Shown here: positions 12,301-24,620 of the stretch, piece after piece
Layout: each line of letters begins with the position of its first letter
Position numbering within the stretch: the first letter of the stretch is position 1
Origin: Hemileia vastatrix
Taxonomy: Eukaryota; Basidiomycota; Pucciniomycetes; Pucciniales; Zaghouaniaceae
Direction: 5' to 3'
NCBI GenBank assembly: GCA_030280995.1
Contig: JASXTE010000002.1
Location: 17,180,683-17,244,682 of the forward strand
DNA length: 64,000 nt
Position numbers and translations under genes: made by a program
Notes under the pieces: model-generated
What the model was told of the DNA's origin: nothing
What the model saw: the letters and a program-made list of their open reading frames with translations, nothing else
The model's database searches: none

Positions 12301-15300
12301 GTTATTCATATTTTATTATCTGATTAATTTTTTGTCATTAGAATTTTATAAATTTTATTAGTACAGAAAAAACTTGTGCGCCAAATGCATGCCATGTAAT
12401 ATTACACCTTTTATAATATTATTAAAAAATGTTAAAAAAATATGAAAATGATTTCCTTTCCAAAATTATAAATTAATATCCAAATGTAACATGAGTGATA
12501 AAAAAGTAAAGTAAAAGAGATCAAATATGAAAAAGAAAAACTCCTGCCTTCAAGAGCAGTAGAGGTGTTGAAACAAATGGGTGCCATCAGGGCTAAATTT
12601 GATAAAATTTAATTTTTTTTTAAAGATAAAAAATTTTTCACCTGAGGTTTGGGAAAACTCAAGGTGGATAATTCAGCCATACCAAACTACTTCTAATGTA
12701 ATTATTTAGCATTTTTTTAATTTAATTTCCACAGAGAGAATTGATCCCATCTGACTGCACCTGAACAAAAGTGTCCAGCACAAGTTCGGCCAAACTTGTG
12801 CTGGACACTTTTATGATGGAGAGTAGCTAGGGTGGAAGTGTTTCTCAGTACATCAGTTTTTTGTTTTTCACATTTCTATTGGGTTTTTAACTTTTTTTTA
12901 TCATTCATATTTATCTTATAATTAATTTTTTGTCACCATATATATTATTAATGTTTCTAGTATAGTAAAAACCTGCATGCCAAATGCAAAATTGGTGATG
13001 TTACAACTTTAATAATATTATTATATAAAGTTAAAAAAATATGAATATGTTTAGTTTTTAAAAAAATAAATTGATATTTAAAATTAAAAAGAGTAATAGA
13101 AAAGTAAAATGAAAATAAATGGGATCAAATACGAAATAAAAAATACAAGTAAAATTTTTACTATGAAGAGCCAGAAGTGGTGTTGGGACAGTTGGGGACC
13201 CCTAGGTCAAGACTTGGTCTAAACTTACTTTTATGTATAGCTAACAAATTTTGAACTGAGGTTTGGACAGACATCCAGGGGACAATTTTACAATATTAAA
13301 CATTCTTTACTTCAATTATTGAGTGAAATATCATTTTTTATTGCCATAGAGAGAATTTATCTCATATGACTTCATGCAACCAAAAGTGTCCAGCACAAGT
13401 TTGGCCAAACTTGTGCTGACACTTTTATAATTGAGAGTAGGCATACAGCAAATCTTCTTAAACTCAAAAGGGATTTCTTATAAACATTTCCACTGGAATT
13501 TGATCTTTCTGTGTCTTTTAAATTTACCTTTTGATTAATTTTTTGTCATAATTATATTGTTAACGTTATTACTATAGTAATAACTGGTGTGAAAAATGCA
13601 TACCAGGTGGTGTTCCACCTTTAATCATATATTATTAAATAAAAGTATAAGAGTATGAAAATAATTTATTTTAAAAATTAAAAATTGATATCCAAAGCAA
13701 TATGAGCAATAAAAAAGTAAAATAAAAGGGATAAAATAAGAAAAAAAAATCTAAAGAAAATTCCCACTATCAATAACAAGTAGAGGTATTAGATCAAATG
13801 TGCACCACCAGGGCTAAACTTGCACTATATTTTCTTTTTTGTTAAACCAAAGAAAGTGTCCTGATTAGTTTTGAAAATTCATCAGGAGGACATTTTGGCA
13901 ATATCAAACTACTTATTGTGCAATGATTGAGCAAAATGTCATTTTCATTTTCATAGAGTAAATTTATCCCATCTGACTGCATGCAACCAAAAGTGTCCAG
14001 CACAAGCTCGGCAGAACTTATTCTGGACACTTTTATGATGGTGAGTATCTAGGGTGCAGGTCTTCTTCAGTTCATCAGGTATTCCTTATAAACAAATCCA
14101 CTAGTATATGATCTTTCTGTGTCATTCATATTTATCATTTGATTCATTGTTTTTCACCATTGTAATATTAATGTTATTAGTATTGAAAAAATTTGTAAGC
14201 CAAATGCATACTGGGAGATGCTACATCTTTCATAATCTTATTAAATAAAAGTAAAAAAATATGAAAATTATTAGTTTTACAATAAATAAATTGATATTTG
14301 AAAGCAAAAACAGGAATAAAAATGTAAAATAAAAGTGATTAAATATGAAATTAAACATTCAAATAAAATTTCTGCCATCAAAGATAATTTGAGTTTTCAG
14401 ACCAAATTTGCACCACCAGTTCTAGATTTGGAATATTTTTTCTTTTTTTTTAAATTAATAAAAGTGTCCACCTGATGTTTTCCAAAAAATCAGGAGGATA
14501 GTATAGCAGTATAAAGCTACTTCTTGTGCAATGATTAAGCAAAAATTCATTTTAACTTCCATTGAGTAAATTTATCCCATCTGACTGCATGCAACCAAAA
14601 GTGTCCAGCACAAGCTCAGCTGAAATTGTGCTGGACACTTTTATGATGGAGAGTAGCTAGGGTGCAAGTCTTCTTCAGTTAATCTTATATTAATTTTAAA
14701 AATGTCTATGGGTATTTGATCTTTCTGTGTCATCCATATTTATTATTTGATTATTTTTTAGTCACCATTATATTATTAATGTTTTTAGTATAGCAAAAAA
14801 TGTGTAATGAATGTACACTGTATGATTTTACAACTTTAGTAATATAATATAAGAAATATAAAAAAATGTGAAAGTTATCAGTTTTACCAAAATAAAATTG
14901 ATATTTAAAAGCTAAAGGATAAATAAAAGGGTAAAATTAAAATTAAAGAGATCAAACATGAAATAAAGATATTAAGTATAATTTTTGAAATGATGAGCCA
15001 GTAGAGGCTTCATAAAAAATGGGCACTATCATAGATTAACATGGATCAAATTTACTTTTTACCAAAGGAAAAAATTGTCTACCTTAGGTTTGGACAAACT
15101 TCCAGGGGACAATTTGTCTATGTAAAACTACTTTCAGTGCAGTGATGGAGTGATAATTCAGTCTCATTTCCATAAAAGGAATTGATTGCGTCTGACGGCA
15201 TGCAACCAAAAGTGTCCATCACAAGTTTGGCCAAACTTGTGCTGGACACTTTTATCATAAAGAGTATCCAGGGTGCAAGTCATTTTTAATCATCTGAAAT

Positions 15301-16700
15301 TTCTTATAAACATTTCCACTGTTATTAAATCTTTGTGCCTCACTCATATTTATCAATTGATTAATTTTTTCTCACCATTATATTATTAATATTATCAGTA
15401 TAGCAAAAAATTGTGTGCCAAATGAATACTGGGTGATGTTACACCTTTTATAATATTATTAAATAAAGGTAAAAAAATATGAAAATGATTTATTTTACAA
15501 AAAATAAACTTCTATCCAAAAGCAATATGAGAGGAATAAAGTAAAATAAAAGAAATCAAAGATGAAAATTAAAATCCAATTTAAATTCCTGCCATAAACA
15601 GAAAAAAGAGATTTTGAATTAAATTAGAACAATCAGGGCTAAACTTGCAATAAATTTTCTTTTTTGTAAAAATAAAAAAAATACACTTGAGCTTTACCAA
15701 AACTTCAGCATGAAAATTTTGCCATATCAAACTACTTCTAGTGTAATTTTATATCAAAAATTTATCTTCATTTCCATAGAGAGAATTGCTCCCATCTGAC
15801 TGCACCTGACCATAAGTGTCCAGCACAAGTTTGGCCAAACTTGTGCTGGACACTTTTTTAATGTAGAGTAGCTAGGGTAGAATTTTTCTTCAGTTCATCT
15901 AGTATTTCTTACAAACATGTCTACTGGTATTTTATATTTGTTCCTCACTCATTAATATCATTTGATTAATTTTTGGTTGCCATTATATTATTAATTTTAT
16001 AAGTATAGAAAAAACTCATGTGCCAAATGCATACCAGGTGATGTTATGCCATTTATAATATTATTAAATAAATGTATAAAAATATGAAAATAGTTTATTT
16101 TAAAAATTATTAATTGATATCCAAAAGCAATATTAGGAATAAAAAATTAAGTTAAAGGTATCAAATATGAAAAAAGAAATCCAGGTAATATTCCTACTAT
16201 CAAAGGCCAGTAGAGGTGTTGAAGCAAATGAGAGCCATCAGGGATAAATTGTATTAAATTGACTTTTTTTCAAAGATAAAAAATTGTGCACCTGTGGTTT
16301 GGATGAAATCTAGGTAGAAAATTTGGCTATGTAAAACTACTTCTAGTGAAGTTTTTTATCCAAAAATTTTTTTTCATTGCCATAGCGAGAATTGATCTCA
16401 TATGACTGAAACTGACCAAAAGTGTCCAGCACAAGTTCGCCCAAACTTGTGCTGGACACTTTTTTGATGGTGAGTATCTAGGGTGCAGCTCTTCCTCAGT
16501 GCAACTGGTATTTTTTAAAACATATCCACTGGTATTTGATCTTTCTCTTTTATTAATATTTTATCATTTGATCAATTTTTTGTTACCAGTATATTATTAT
16601 TTTTATTAGTATAGCAAAAAAACATGTGCCAAATGCTTACAGGGTGATGTTAAACCTTTAATAATTCTATTAAATACAGGTAAAAAATTATGAAAATGAT
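9400..16700. repeat. Satellite array, ~607-bp monomers, each with the 46-bp palindrome
   Basis: Eleven monomers are anchored by palindromes starting at 10345, 10954, 11564, 12169, 12767, 13382, 13989, 14597, 15208, 15812 and 16418; successive distances run from 598 to 615. The palindrome arm is AAAAGTGTCCAGCACAAGTT, meeting its complement over a CGGCCG centre; the copy at 10954-10999 is a perfect 46-bp palindrome. Each copy is preceded by a block like GAATTGATCCCATCTGACTG and followed by TTATGATGGAGAGTAGCTAG. The rest of the monomer is AT-rich and more diverged. A further partial monomer at the left end carries the MITE. No coding frame persists across monomers. Confidence 0.9.
9475..9932. 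mobile_element. 458-bp MITE inserted in a satellite monomer
   Basis: Perfect 15-bp terminal inverted repeats (GGGGGTATCAATGTT and its complement), with weaker similarity running on to about 30 bp, flanked by TA on both sides (9473-9474, 9933-9934). The empty site is visible in the same window: other satellite monomers read CACCATTATATTATTAAT where this one is split after CACCATTA. It has no coding capacity. A Tc1/mariner-type origin is inferred from the TA duplication. Confidence 0.8.
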
Positions 16701-18411
16701 TTGTTTTACATAAAATTAATTGATATCTAAAAGAAAAAAAGGAATAAAAAGAAATAGGTTGAATAATAGGGATTTTATATGAAATTCAAAATTCAAGCTA
16801 AATTCCTACTTTCAAGGCTCAGAAGAGGTGTTGGATAAAATGGGCATCATCAGGAATAAAATTTTACTTAATTTGATTTTTTGAAAAACTAAATGAAGTT
16901 TTCAACTGATTTTTTTCCAATATTTAGTTGGACACTTTATCTATATCAAATTACTTCTAGTACCATGATTGACCAAATTAAATCCTCATTTCCATATGCA
17001 GAATTGATCCAAAATGGATGGACCAGGGCAAAGGTGTCAACCACAAGTTTGAGAGTTCTTCTGGTGAACACTTTTATGATGGACAGTAGTAGGGTGCAAG
17101 TCTTCTTTAGTTAATCTAGTATTCCTCATAAACATTTCCAACTTATTTTTGGCCAAAAATCAGGTGGAAAGTTTTTCCATATAAAATTACTTCTAATGCC
17201 ATGATTGACTAAAAATTGATTCTCATTGCCATATAGAGAGTTGATTCCATATGACTGGATCTGGAAAAAGTGTCACCACAATTTTTGATAAACTTAAGTT
17301 TGAAAATTTTATGATGGAAAGTAATTGCAAGTCTTCTTCATTTCATCAAGTAATCCTCATAAAAATTTCCACCTGTATTTTGGCCAAACTTCAGGTGGAC
17401 ACTTTGGCCATATTAAATTAATTCTAGTTCCATGTTGATAAAAAACTGATACTTATTGCCATATATAGATATTAAACCCATCAGACTGTGCCTTTCCAAA
17501 AGTGTCTACCTGAATTATGGCTAAACCTCAGTTGGACACTTTTATGATGCAGAGTAGCTAGGGCAAAAGTATTCTTCAGTTAATTTGGTATTCATAATAA
17601 ATTTATCCTCCTGAAGTTTATCCTAACTTGAGGTGGACAATCTCAGAAAGCACCAGCTAGTCACTATCCATCAAAAAAGTGTTCACCAAAATTTTGGTTA
17701 AACTTGTGGTGGACCCCTTTGATCAGCCACAGTCAGATGAGATCAACTCTTTAGATGGGAATGAGGATGATGTTTTGGTCAATCATGGAAATAGAAGTAG
17801 TGTGATGTGGCCAAATTACCCCCTGAAGGTCAGACAAACCTCAGAAGGACACTTTTTAGCAGGTAGTAACTGAGAAAAATTCATTTATCAGAAGGAAAAT
17901 CTTTTATTGGATAGATGCCAAGGTTTCATACTTGTGTATTATGGTCAGTATTAATTTTGAAAGAGTCTGTCCAAGCAATTTCATTGCCCATCATGACTCA
18001 TTTTGTTTTAAATGTTTCAAACTGCGTGATACAGTATTAAGGTGTTACATAGTATAATTAAGTTCTATTAGGTGCCCTCCTATGATGCCTAAATTTATAA
18101 TTTAATATCTTACTTAATAATTTTTTTTATATAAATTCATCAATATTTTATTTTATTATCAAATTTAATAGAGCAAGTATCCTGAATTATTATATATGCA
18201 TAAGATTAGGTTAGATCAATTTATGCTCAATTTGTTCTCATCAGAGGACCAAAATCAAGTTCTGGAGGATCAACTTGTGCATAATTTTGAATCAGTTGAT
18301 ATTCTGTCTATAATCAATCTGAGAATAAATGTAAATCTAACTCTAATTTACTTATGTTTATAAAGTATTCATAAGCCTGGCATATTTAAGGGACACTCTA
18401 AATTTCAAGAG
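16700..18411. repeat. Degenerate satellite edge and non-coding sequence
   Basis: Past 16700 the monomers shorten and decay. Weak palindrome relics are visible near 17030, 17268, 17497 and 17678, spaced about 180-240 bp, with similar flanking words (GAATTGATCC-like, TTTTATGATG). From about 17880 to 18411 I see no repeat or gene. Confidence 0.55.
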
Positions 18412-18451
18412 AGGGGATTGCTAGCAATTCACCCCTAGATTTCCAGTGGTG
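18412..18451 (-). repeat. Right terminal inverted repeat of the 10.3-kb interval
   Basis: Inverted partner of 8152-8191, followed by TATATA on the plus strand. The TGCTAGCA core is kept. Confidence 0.55.
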
Positions 18452-18833
18452 TATATATGTTTCTAACTTGAGCTATTATTGAATAGGAACAGTCAAAAAA
18501 AATATAGCAGGATTAATCAGGGTATTTTTTACATTGATGTAAACTTGGTTGATAAAATAGTAAAAACCTTTAAATCAGGACTAAAAAAATTATCAAATCA
18601 AAGAGGAATATTAGAAATAGGTGTTATAAAAATTATAACCAATATCTTAGAAATATTGAGGGAAATAAATTGATGGTAATTGCAAAAATATTATACTCTT
18701 TTACCTTAAAATAGAAATATCAACTACTCATAATATACTCAAAAAAACTATCAAGAGCTAAAGGCTTCCCTCTTTACCAAAAGACCATGGTAAGGAATAT
18801 GTAGACAATTGAATCCATCAAACTGTTTTGAGT
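18452..18833. other. Gap between inverted repeat and palindrome array
   Basis: AT-rich, no credible gene; the short open frame at 18479-18673 is low-complexity. The last ~40 bp (GACAATTGAATCCATCAAAC) resemble the block preceding each palindrome in the 607-bp satellite. Confidence 0.45.
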
Positions 18834-21800
18834 AAAGTGTCCAGCACAAGTCTGGCCAAACTTGTGCTGGACACTTTTATGAGGAAAACCTCACTTCTCT
18901 TAAAAAAACATACACCTTACCAACTTCAAATTATAAAAGTGTCCAGCATAAGTTCGGCTGAACTTGTGCTGGACACTTTGGCCAAGACCAGTGACTAAAA
19001 ATTGCAAGGAAAACCAAAAATCAATAGGCTATAAAAGGAAGTTAATTGATGGCATCAAATTGTTTTTTGGTAAAAGTGTCCAGCACAAGTTCGGCCAAAC
19101 TTGTGTTGGACACTTTTATGAGGAACACCTCACTTCTCTTAAAAAAACATGCACCTTACCAAATTCAAATTGGATAAGTGTCCAGCACAAGTTTGGCTGA
19201 GCTTATGCTGGACACTTTGGCCAAGACCAGTGAGTAAAAATTGCAAGGAAAACCAAAAATCAATAGGCTATAAAAGGAAGTTAATTGATGGCATCAATAT
19301 TTTTTTTGGTAAAAGTGTCCAGCACAAGTTCGGCCGAACTTATACTGGACACTTTTCCAATTTGAAGTTGGTGAGGTGTATGTTTTTTTAAGAGAAGTGA
19401 GGTGTTCCTCATAAAAGCGTCCAGCACAAGTTTGGCTGAACTTGTGATGGACACTTTTACCAAAAAAAAAAAAATGATGCTATCAAATATGTTCATGTTA
19501 TAGCCTAATTTTTTTTAATTTCCTTGAAGTAATAAGTTACTGTCCAGCACAAGTTTGGCCGAACTTATGCTGGACACTTTTATAATTTGAAGTTGGTAAG
19601 TTGCATGTTTTTTTAAGAGAAGTGAGGGTTTCTTTATAAAAGTGTCCAGCACAAGGGCCGAACTTTTGCTGGACACTTTTACCAAAGACATTAGATAGCA
19701 TCAATTATCTTCATTATATGGGCTATTTTTATTGGTTTTCCTTGCAATTTTTAGTCACTGTTCTAGGCCAAAGTGTCCAGCACAAGTTTGGCCGAACTTA
19801 TGCTGGACACTTTTATAATTTAAAGTCGGTGAGGTGTATGTTTTTTAAAGAGAAGTAAGGTGTTCCTCATAAAAGTGTCCAGCACAAGTTTGGCTGAACT
19901 TGTGCTGGACACTTTTACCAAAAAAAAAATAGATGCCATCAAATATGTTCATGTTATAGCCTAATTTTTTTTAATTTCCTTGAAGTAATAAGTTACTGTC
20001 CATGACCAAAGTGTCCAGCACAAGTTTGGCCGAACTTATGCTGGACACTTTTATAAGGAAAACCCCACTTCTCTTAAAAAAACATGCACCTTACCAACTT
20101 CAAATTGGAAAAGTGTCCAGCATAACTTGGGCCGAACTTGTTCTGGACACTTTGGCCATGACCAGTGACTAAAAATTTCAAGGAAAACCAAAAATCAATA
20201 GGCTATAAAAGGAATTAATTGATGGCATCAATTTTTTTTTGGTAAATATGTCCAGCACAAGTTCGGCCAAACTTATGCTGGACACTTTTATAATTTGAAG
20301 TTGGTAAGGTGCATGTTTTTTTAAGAGAAGTGAGATTTTCATCACAAAAGTGTCCAGCAAAAGTTTGTCCAAACTTGTGCTGGACACTTTTACCAAAAAA
20401 AAAATAGATGCCATCAAATATGTTCATGTTATAGCCTAATTTTTTTTAATTTCCTTGAAGTAATAAGTTACTGTCCATGAACGAATTGTCCAGCACAAGT
20501 TTGGCCAAACTCATGCTGGACACTTTTATAATTTGAAGTTGGTAAGGTGCATGTTTATTTAGGAGAAGTGAGGTTTTCCTTATAAAAGTGTCCAGCATAA
20601 GTTTGGCCGAACTGGTGCTGGACACTTTTTTCATGGACAGTAACTTATTACTTCAATACAATTAAAAAAAATTAGGCTATAACATGAACATATTTGATGG
20701 CATCTATTTTTTTTTTTTTGGTAAAAGTTTGCAGCACAAGTTTGGCCAAACTTGTGCTGGACACTTTGGCCAAGAACAGTGACTAAAAATTTCAGGGAAA
20801 ACCAATAAAAATAGCCCATATAATGAAGATAATTGATGCTATCTAATGTCTTTGGTAAAAGTGTCCAGCACAAGTTTGGCCAAACTTGTGCTGGACACTT
20901 TTATAAGGAAACCTCACTTCTCTTAAAAAAACATGCACTTTATAAACTTCAAATTATAAAAGTGTCCAGCATGAGTTCGGCCAAACTTGTGCTGGACAAT
21001 TCGTTCATGGACAGTAACTTATTACTTCAAGGAAATTAAAAAAAATTAGGCTATAACATGAACATATTTGATAGCATCATTTTTTTTTTTTTGATAAAAG
21101 TGTCCATCACAAATTCGGCCAAACTTGTGCTGGACACTTTTATGAGGAACACCTATCTTCTCTTAAAAAACATACACCTCAACAACTTCAAATTGGAAAA
21201 GTGTCCAGCATAAGTTGGGCCTAACTTGTGCTGGACACTTTTACCAAAAAAAATATTGATGCCATCAATTAACTTCCTTTTATAGCCTATTGATTTTTGG
21301 TTTTCCTTGCAATTTTTAGTCACTGGTCTTGGCCAAAGTGTCCAGCATAAGTTCGGCCGAACTTGTGCTGGACACTTAGTTCATGGACAGTAACTTATTA
21401 CTTCAAGGAAATTAAAAAAAATTAGGCTATAACATGAACATATTTGATGGCATCTATTTTTTTTTGGTAAAAGTGTCCATCACAAATTCGGCCGAACTTG
21501 TGCTGGACACTTTTATGAGGAACACCTCACTTCTCTTAAAAAAACATACACCTTACCAACTTCAAATTGGAAAAGTGTTAAGCATAAGTTTGGCTGATCT
21601 TGTGCTGGACACTTTTACCAAAAAACAATTTGATGCCATCAATTAACTTCCTTTTATAGCCTATTGATTTTTGGCTTTCCTTGCAATTTTTAGTCACTGG
21701 TCTTGGCCAAAGAGTCCAGCATAAGTTCGGCCAAACTTGTGCTGGACACTTTTCCAATTTGAATTTGGTAAGGTGCATGTTTTTTTAAGAGAAGTGAGGT

Positions 21801-22202
21801 GTTCCTCATAATAGTGTCCACATAAGTTTGGCGGAACTTGTGCTGGACACTTTGGTCATGGACAGTAACTTATTACTTCAAGGAAATTAAAAAAAATTAG
21901 GCTATAAAATGAACATATTTGATGGCATCTATTTTTTTTTTTTGGTAAAAGTGTCCATCACAAGTTCGGACGAACTTGTGCTGGACACTTTTATGAGGAA
22001 CACCTCACTTCTCTTAAAAAAACATACACCTTACCAACTTCAAATTGGAAAAGTGTCCAGCATAAGTTTGGCCGAGCTTGTGCTGGACACTTTTACCAAA
22101 AAACAATTTGATGCCATCAATTAACTTCCTTCTATAGCCTATTGATTTTTGGTTTTCCTTGAAATTTTTAGTCACTGGTCTTGGCCAAAGTGTCCAGCAC
22201 AA
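18834..22202. repeat. Dense palindrome-cassette array (about 28 palindromes plus one half)
   Basis: The same 42-46 bp palindrome as in the 607-bp satellite recurs about every 100-140 bp, starting near 18834, 18936, 19073, 19174, 19311, 19413, 19541, 19640, 19770, 19872, 20009, 20110, 20247, 20346, 20486, 20584, 20725, 20856, 20957, 21098, 21199, 21338, 21470, 21572, 21711, 21812, 21948 and 22049. A half copy ends the array at about 22202. The stretches between belong to a few types. S1, about 55-60 bp, contains CTCACTTCTCTTAAAAAAAC. Three related longer ones, about 85-100 bp, contain GATGCCATCAA and TATAGCCTA words. S1 alternates with the long types almost throughout, and every type except possibly one occurs in both orientations. 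Open frames giving GKSVQHKFGQT or KVSSTSSAELVLDTF are the palindrome read through and are not genes. Confidence 0.9.
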
Positions 22203-22988
22203 TACTTATATTCTACTGAAGTATTTTTATCAATTACATGTTATTAAAGCCTCTTTTATTTTTTTAAGGCATGAAAACCAAATATAAATTGATGATATTT
22301 CGGCTTTTAATGATTAATAATTTTCAATTATTGTTGCAAAAAGTGAAGTTTAAAAAAAAAATTCTTAAGTTCCTTGTGTAAACAGATTCCCATTGTTTGA
22401 ATGCTTTAATTTTTTGTATATATTTTGTTTATTAACTATGGTAATGGATTTTTGAGTGCCTTTAATGATCTTTCTTTTTTGGTGAGGGATGGTGTTCACT
22501 TTCATTTTTTTTTCACATGTTCATTTTTATACTAATCATTGGTGGCGTTTAGCCAATAAAAAACCAATTATAATTATTGAAAAACAGGTATTTTAAATTG
22601 AAATTTAGAGTCTAATTCTATTATTGTTTTAGGCTTTAATTTGATCTTGTCGTAAGTATCTGAGAAGAGATTCAATTTAATTTATTTTAAGTTCATTTAT
22701 TGGGCATAAAAAAATTTCACATTCATTTAATCAAAACGTTTATCATGTCTTAAAGTTTTACAAAAATATATATCTTTTTTTCTATCCTCAATAATTTTAA
22801 AATCGTTAATTCTTTTGCTCTTGATTATCTTATACATCAATTGGAATTTTTTATAAGAAAGAATAATAATGTTATATTTAAAAAATGATTACTATCACTC
22901 TATATACATGGTTACCAGTGGGGTAAAAAATTTAAGGTGCTGCTGCTTGATCTAGTGCTTCATTAACTTTGGCGAAATCTATATCTTC
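22203..22988. other. AT-rich spacer without gene
   Basis: Between the palindrome array and the 3' end of the minus-strand gene at 22989. No gene, RNA or clear repeat seen. Confidence 0.5.
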
Positions 22989-24620
22989 TCAAACGTCAAG
23001 TAACTCCCTCTCATTAACCAACAAATTTGCTAAATATCCAGGTGAATAGCAGTTTTTTGGCAGAAATTTGGGCACATTCAAGATACCATCTGTTGAAGCT
23101 GTTTTTTTAGTTGAGCGATCATAAAGTTTCTTCATTGAAGCCTTTTCAACATTTGAATGGGCTGCCTTTTTAGTCAAGTTGTCCATTTTATCTAAAATTT
23201 CATCGAGTTTTGGATTTCTCCATCCAGGAACTACTTGTTTAGGACAATTCTCTTCTGGATCGGGTGGGCTTCTTCTAAATCAGACATGAGACTTGTATCA
23301 TGAAAAAGTGCTACAAAGCCTGGCTGATCAAAGCACTTTTTCTTGAAATGTCGTAGCGTTTTTTTGAAATCTAAAATCAAATCAAATTAGTAATAGACTT
23401 TCTTTAGTTATTATGCTTTGAATAAATACCTTTGTTTGATAACTCTTTATCTGTGCTCTTGATCTCTTTTCCTTTCTACTTGCCTCAATCACCTCACAGT
23501 TTTGACCAGCCACCTTTCGAATCTCCTTTCCCTTGTTGACCACCCATTGCTTGACAATGATTGGTGTAAACCTGAGTTTTTCTGGATCAATATTTTTCAA
23601 TGTTGAGAGCCACTTAGTACAATGGTCTGATACTACACTCCCCATTAATTGATTCCATAGTGAGTCAGAAAAATTTTGACAGTTCCAATCAAAAGCGAGT
23701 TGACAAAATCTTTTCTCTTGAAGCTCTCGTTCCAAATGCTTTTTTACAGAGATCGGTACAGCAGCTCCTCCCTTTAGTCCTTGGGGCTCAGGTGTTGAAA
23801 TAAAAGTTGGTAGATGAATTTTGGAACGTAAGAATAAAGCAGTATTTGTTAAAATAAATTGACGATCAGCAGCTGAAGTTGCCTGCGGTGCGTTTTGAAC
23901 CTGTTTTAATGCTGTTTCAATTGTCAATAGATTGTACTCATGCCAATTTTTCCAATCTTTAAGTTCTTCATATGTTGGGCCTATAGGAAACTCAGATACA
24001 TTAATGGGTCCACCAAGACAGAACTTCAAAAAGTGATAGATATTTTGGTTAATAGAATCTGAGCTCCTTGGTACATCACACCTCGTAACTATGCTTCTAA
24101 CCATTCGCAAGTTTTGGTCATTTTGAAGTGACTCAGCATCAAGTATTCTGCGCTGATCAGTAGCTCAAATTATAAGAGAGGGATTAACTGCAAATTTTTG
24201 AAAATAAAAATTGGTAAACCTATTTTAAAACATAAAAGCATGTTGAAAAAGTTTACTCACCAGGTCCACTGGTACTGGCAGCTGGGCCAGTAGAAGTGGA
24301 TCCCCCACTGCTTCCAAGAAACTGATTCAAAAAAATACTAGCCCAATAATTACCTACACTTTCTGCTTCCTGCTGAAAATTACCAGGTGTGGATTGACCA
24401 TCTGTATTTGTGATATTAGAAGAGCAATCAGTTGATCAAATTTGGGGATCTGATGAAGACTGAGGAGGAGGTTAGGGTTTACCTGGATTTTCACTAGGTC
24501 TTTCACGGGGAGCAGGACCCGATGGAGGCATTCTAGGATTTTGAGGGGGAGGATTATTTTGCACTCCAACATTACTTTCTAATGGAGGATCAACCTGCAT
24601 GGCATCACCAGTATTAGACA
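22989..24620 (-). pseudogene. Companion gene downstream of the Tnp2 locus, broken
   Basis: ATG at 24620 (MSNTGDAMQVDPP) starts a Pro/Ser-rich exon with two in-frame stops (TAA near 24471, TGA near 24438). A GTGAGT donor near 24262 and an AG acceptor near 24164 join in phase to the main exon, open from about 24160 to 23420 (LKFCLGGPINVSEFPIGPTY near its start). A second likely intron (about 23423-23373) leads to a last part whose frame slips once near 23270 and ends at 22989 (LPKNCYSPGYLANLLVNERE). It shares strand with the transposase locus upstream. Fungal CACTA/CMC elements commonly carry a second ORF next to the transposase, and I infer that role; I recognise no domain. The stops and the slip indicate decay. 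Confidence 0.5.

Larger units (their letters stand above)
8152..18451. mobile_element. 10.3-kb interval bracketed by inverted repeats, no transposase seen
   Basis: The left end (8152-8191) and the right end (18412-18451, inverted) share about 40 bp. Read inward, the right end is CACCACTGGAAATCTAGGGG followed by TGAATTGCTAGCAA; the left end differs at a handful of positions. Both are flanked outside by TA (within TATA on each side), compatible with a TA target duplication. The interval holds the ~607-bp satellite, one MITE and AT-rich sequence, but no transposase frame. It could be a large non-autonomous DNA element. It could also be two independent copies of a short repeat that happen to face each other. 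Confidence 0.45.

Noticed and set aside
18964..22202. Many short open frames with GKSVQHKFGQT or VSSTSSAELVLDTF repeats
   Set aside because: They are the two strands of the 46-bp palindrome read through with adjacent cassettes; the frame is not kept from unit to unit and there is no start context.
18834..22202. CRISPR-like array of repeats and spacers
   Set aside because: Spacers are not unique but are a few recurring types in both orientations, repeats are full palindromes, there are no cas genes, and the surroundings are eukaryotic.
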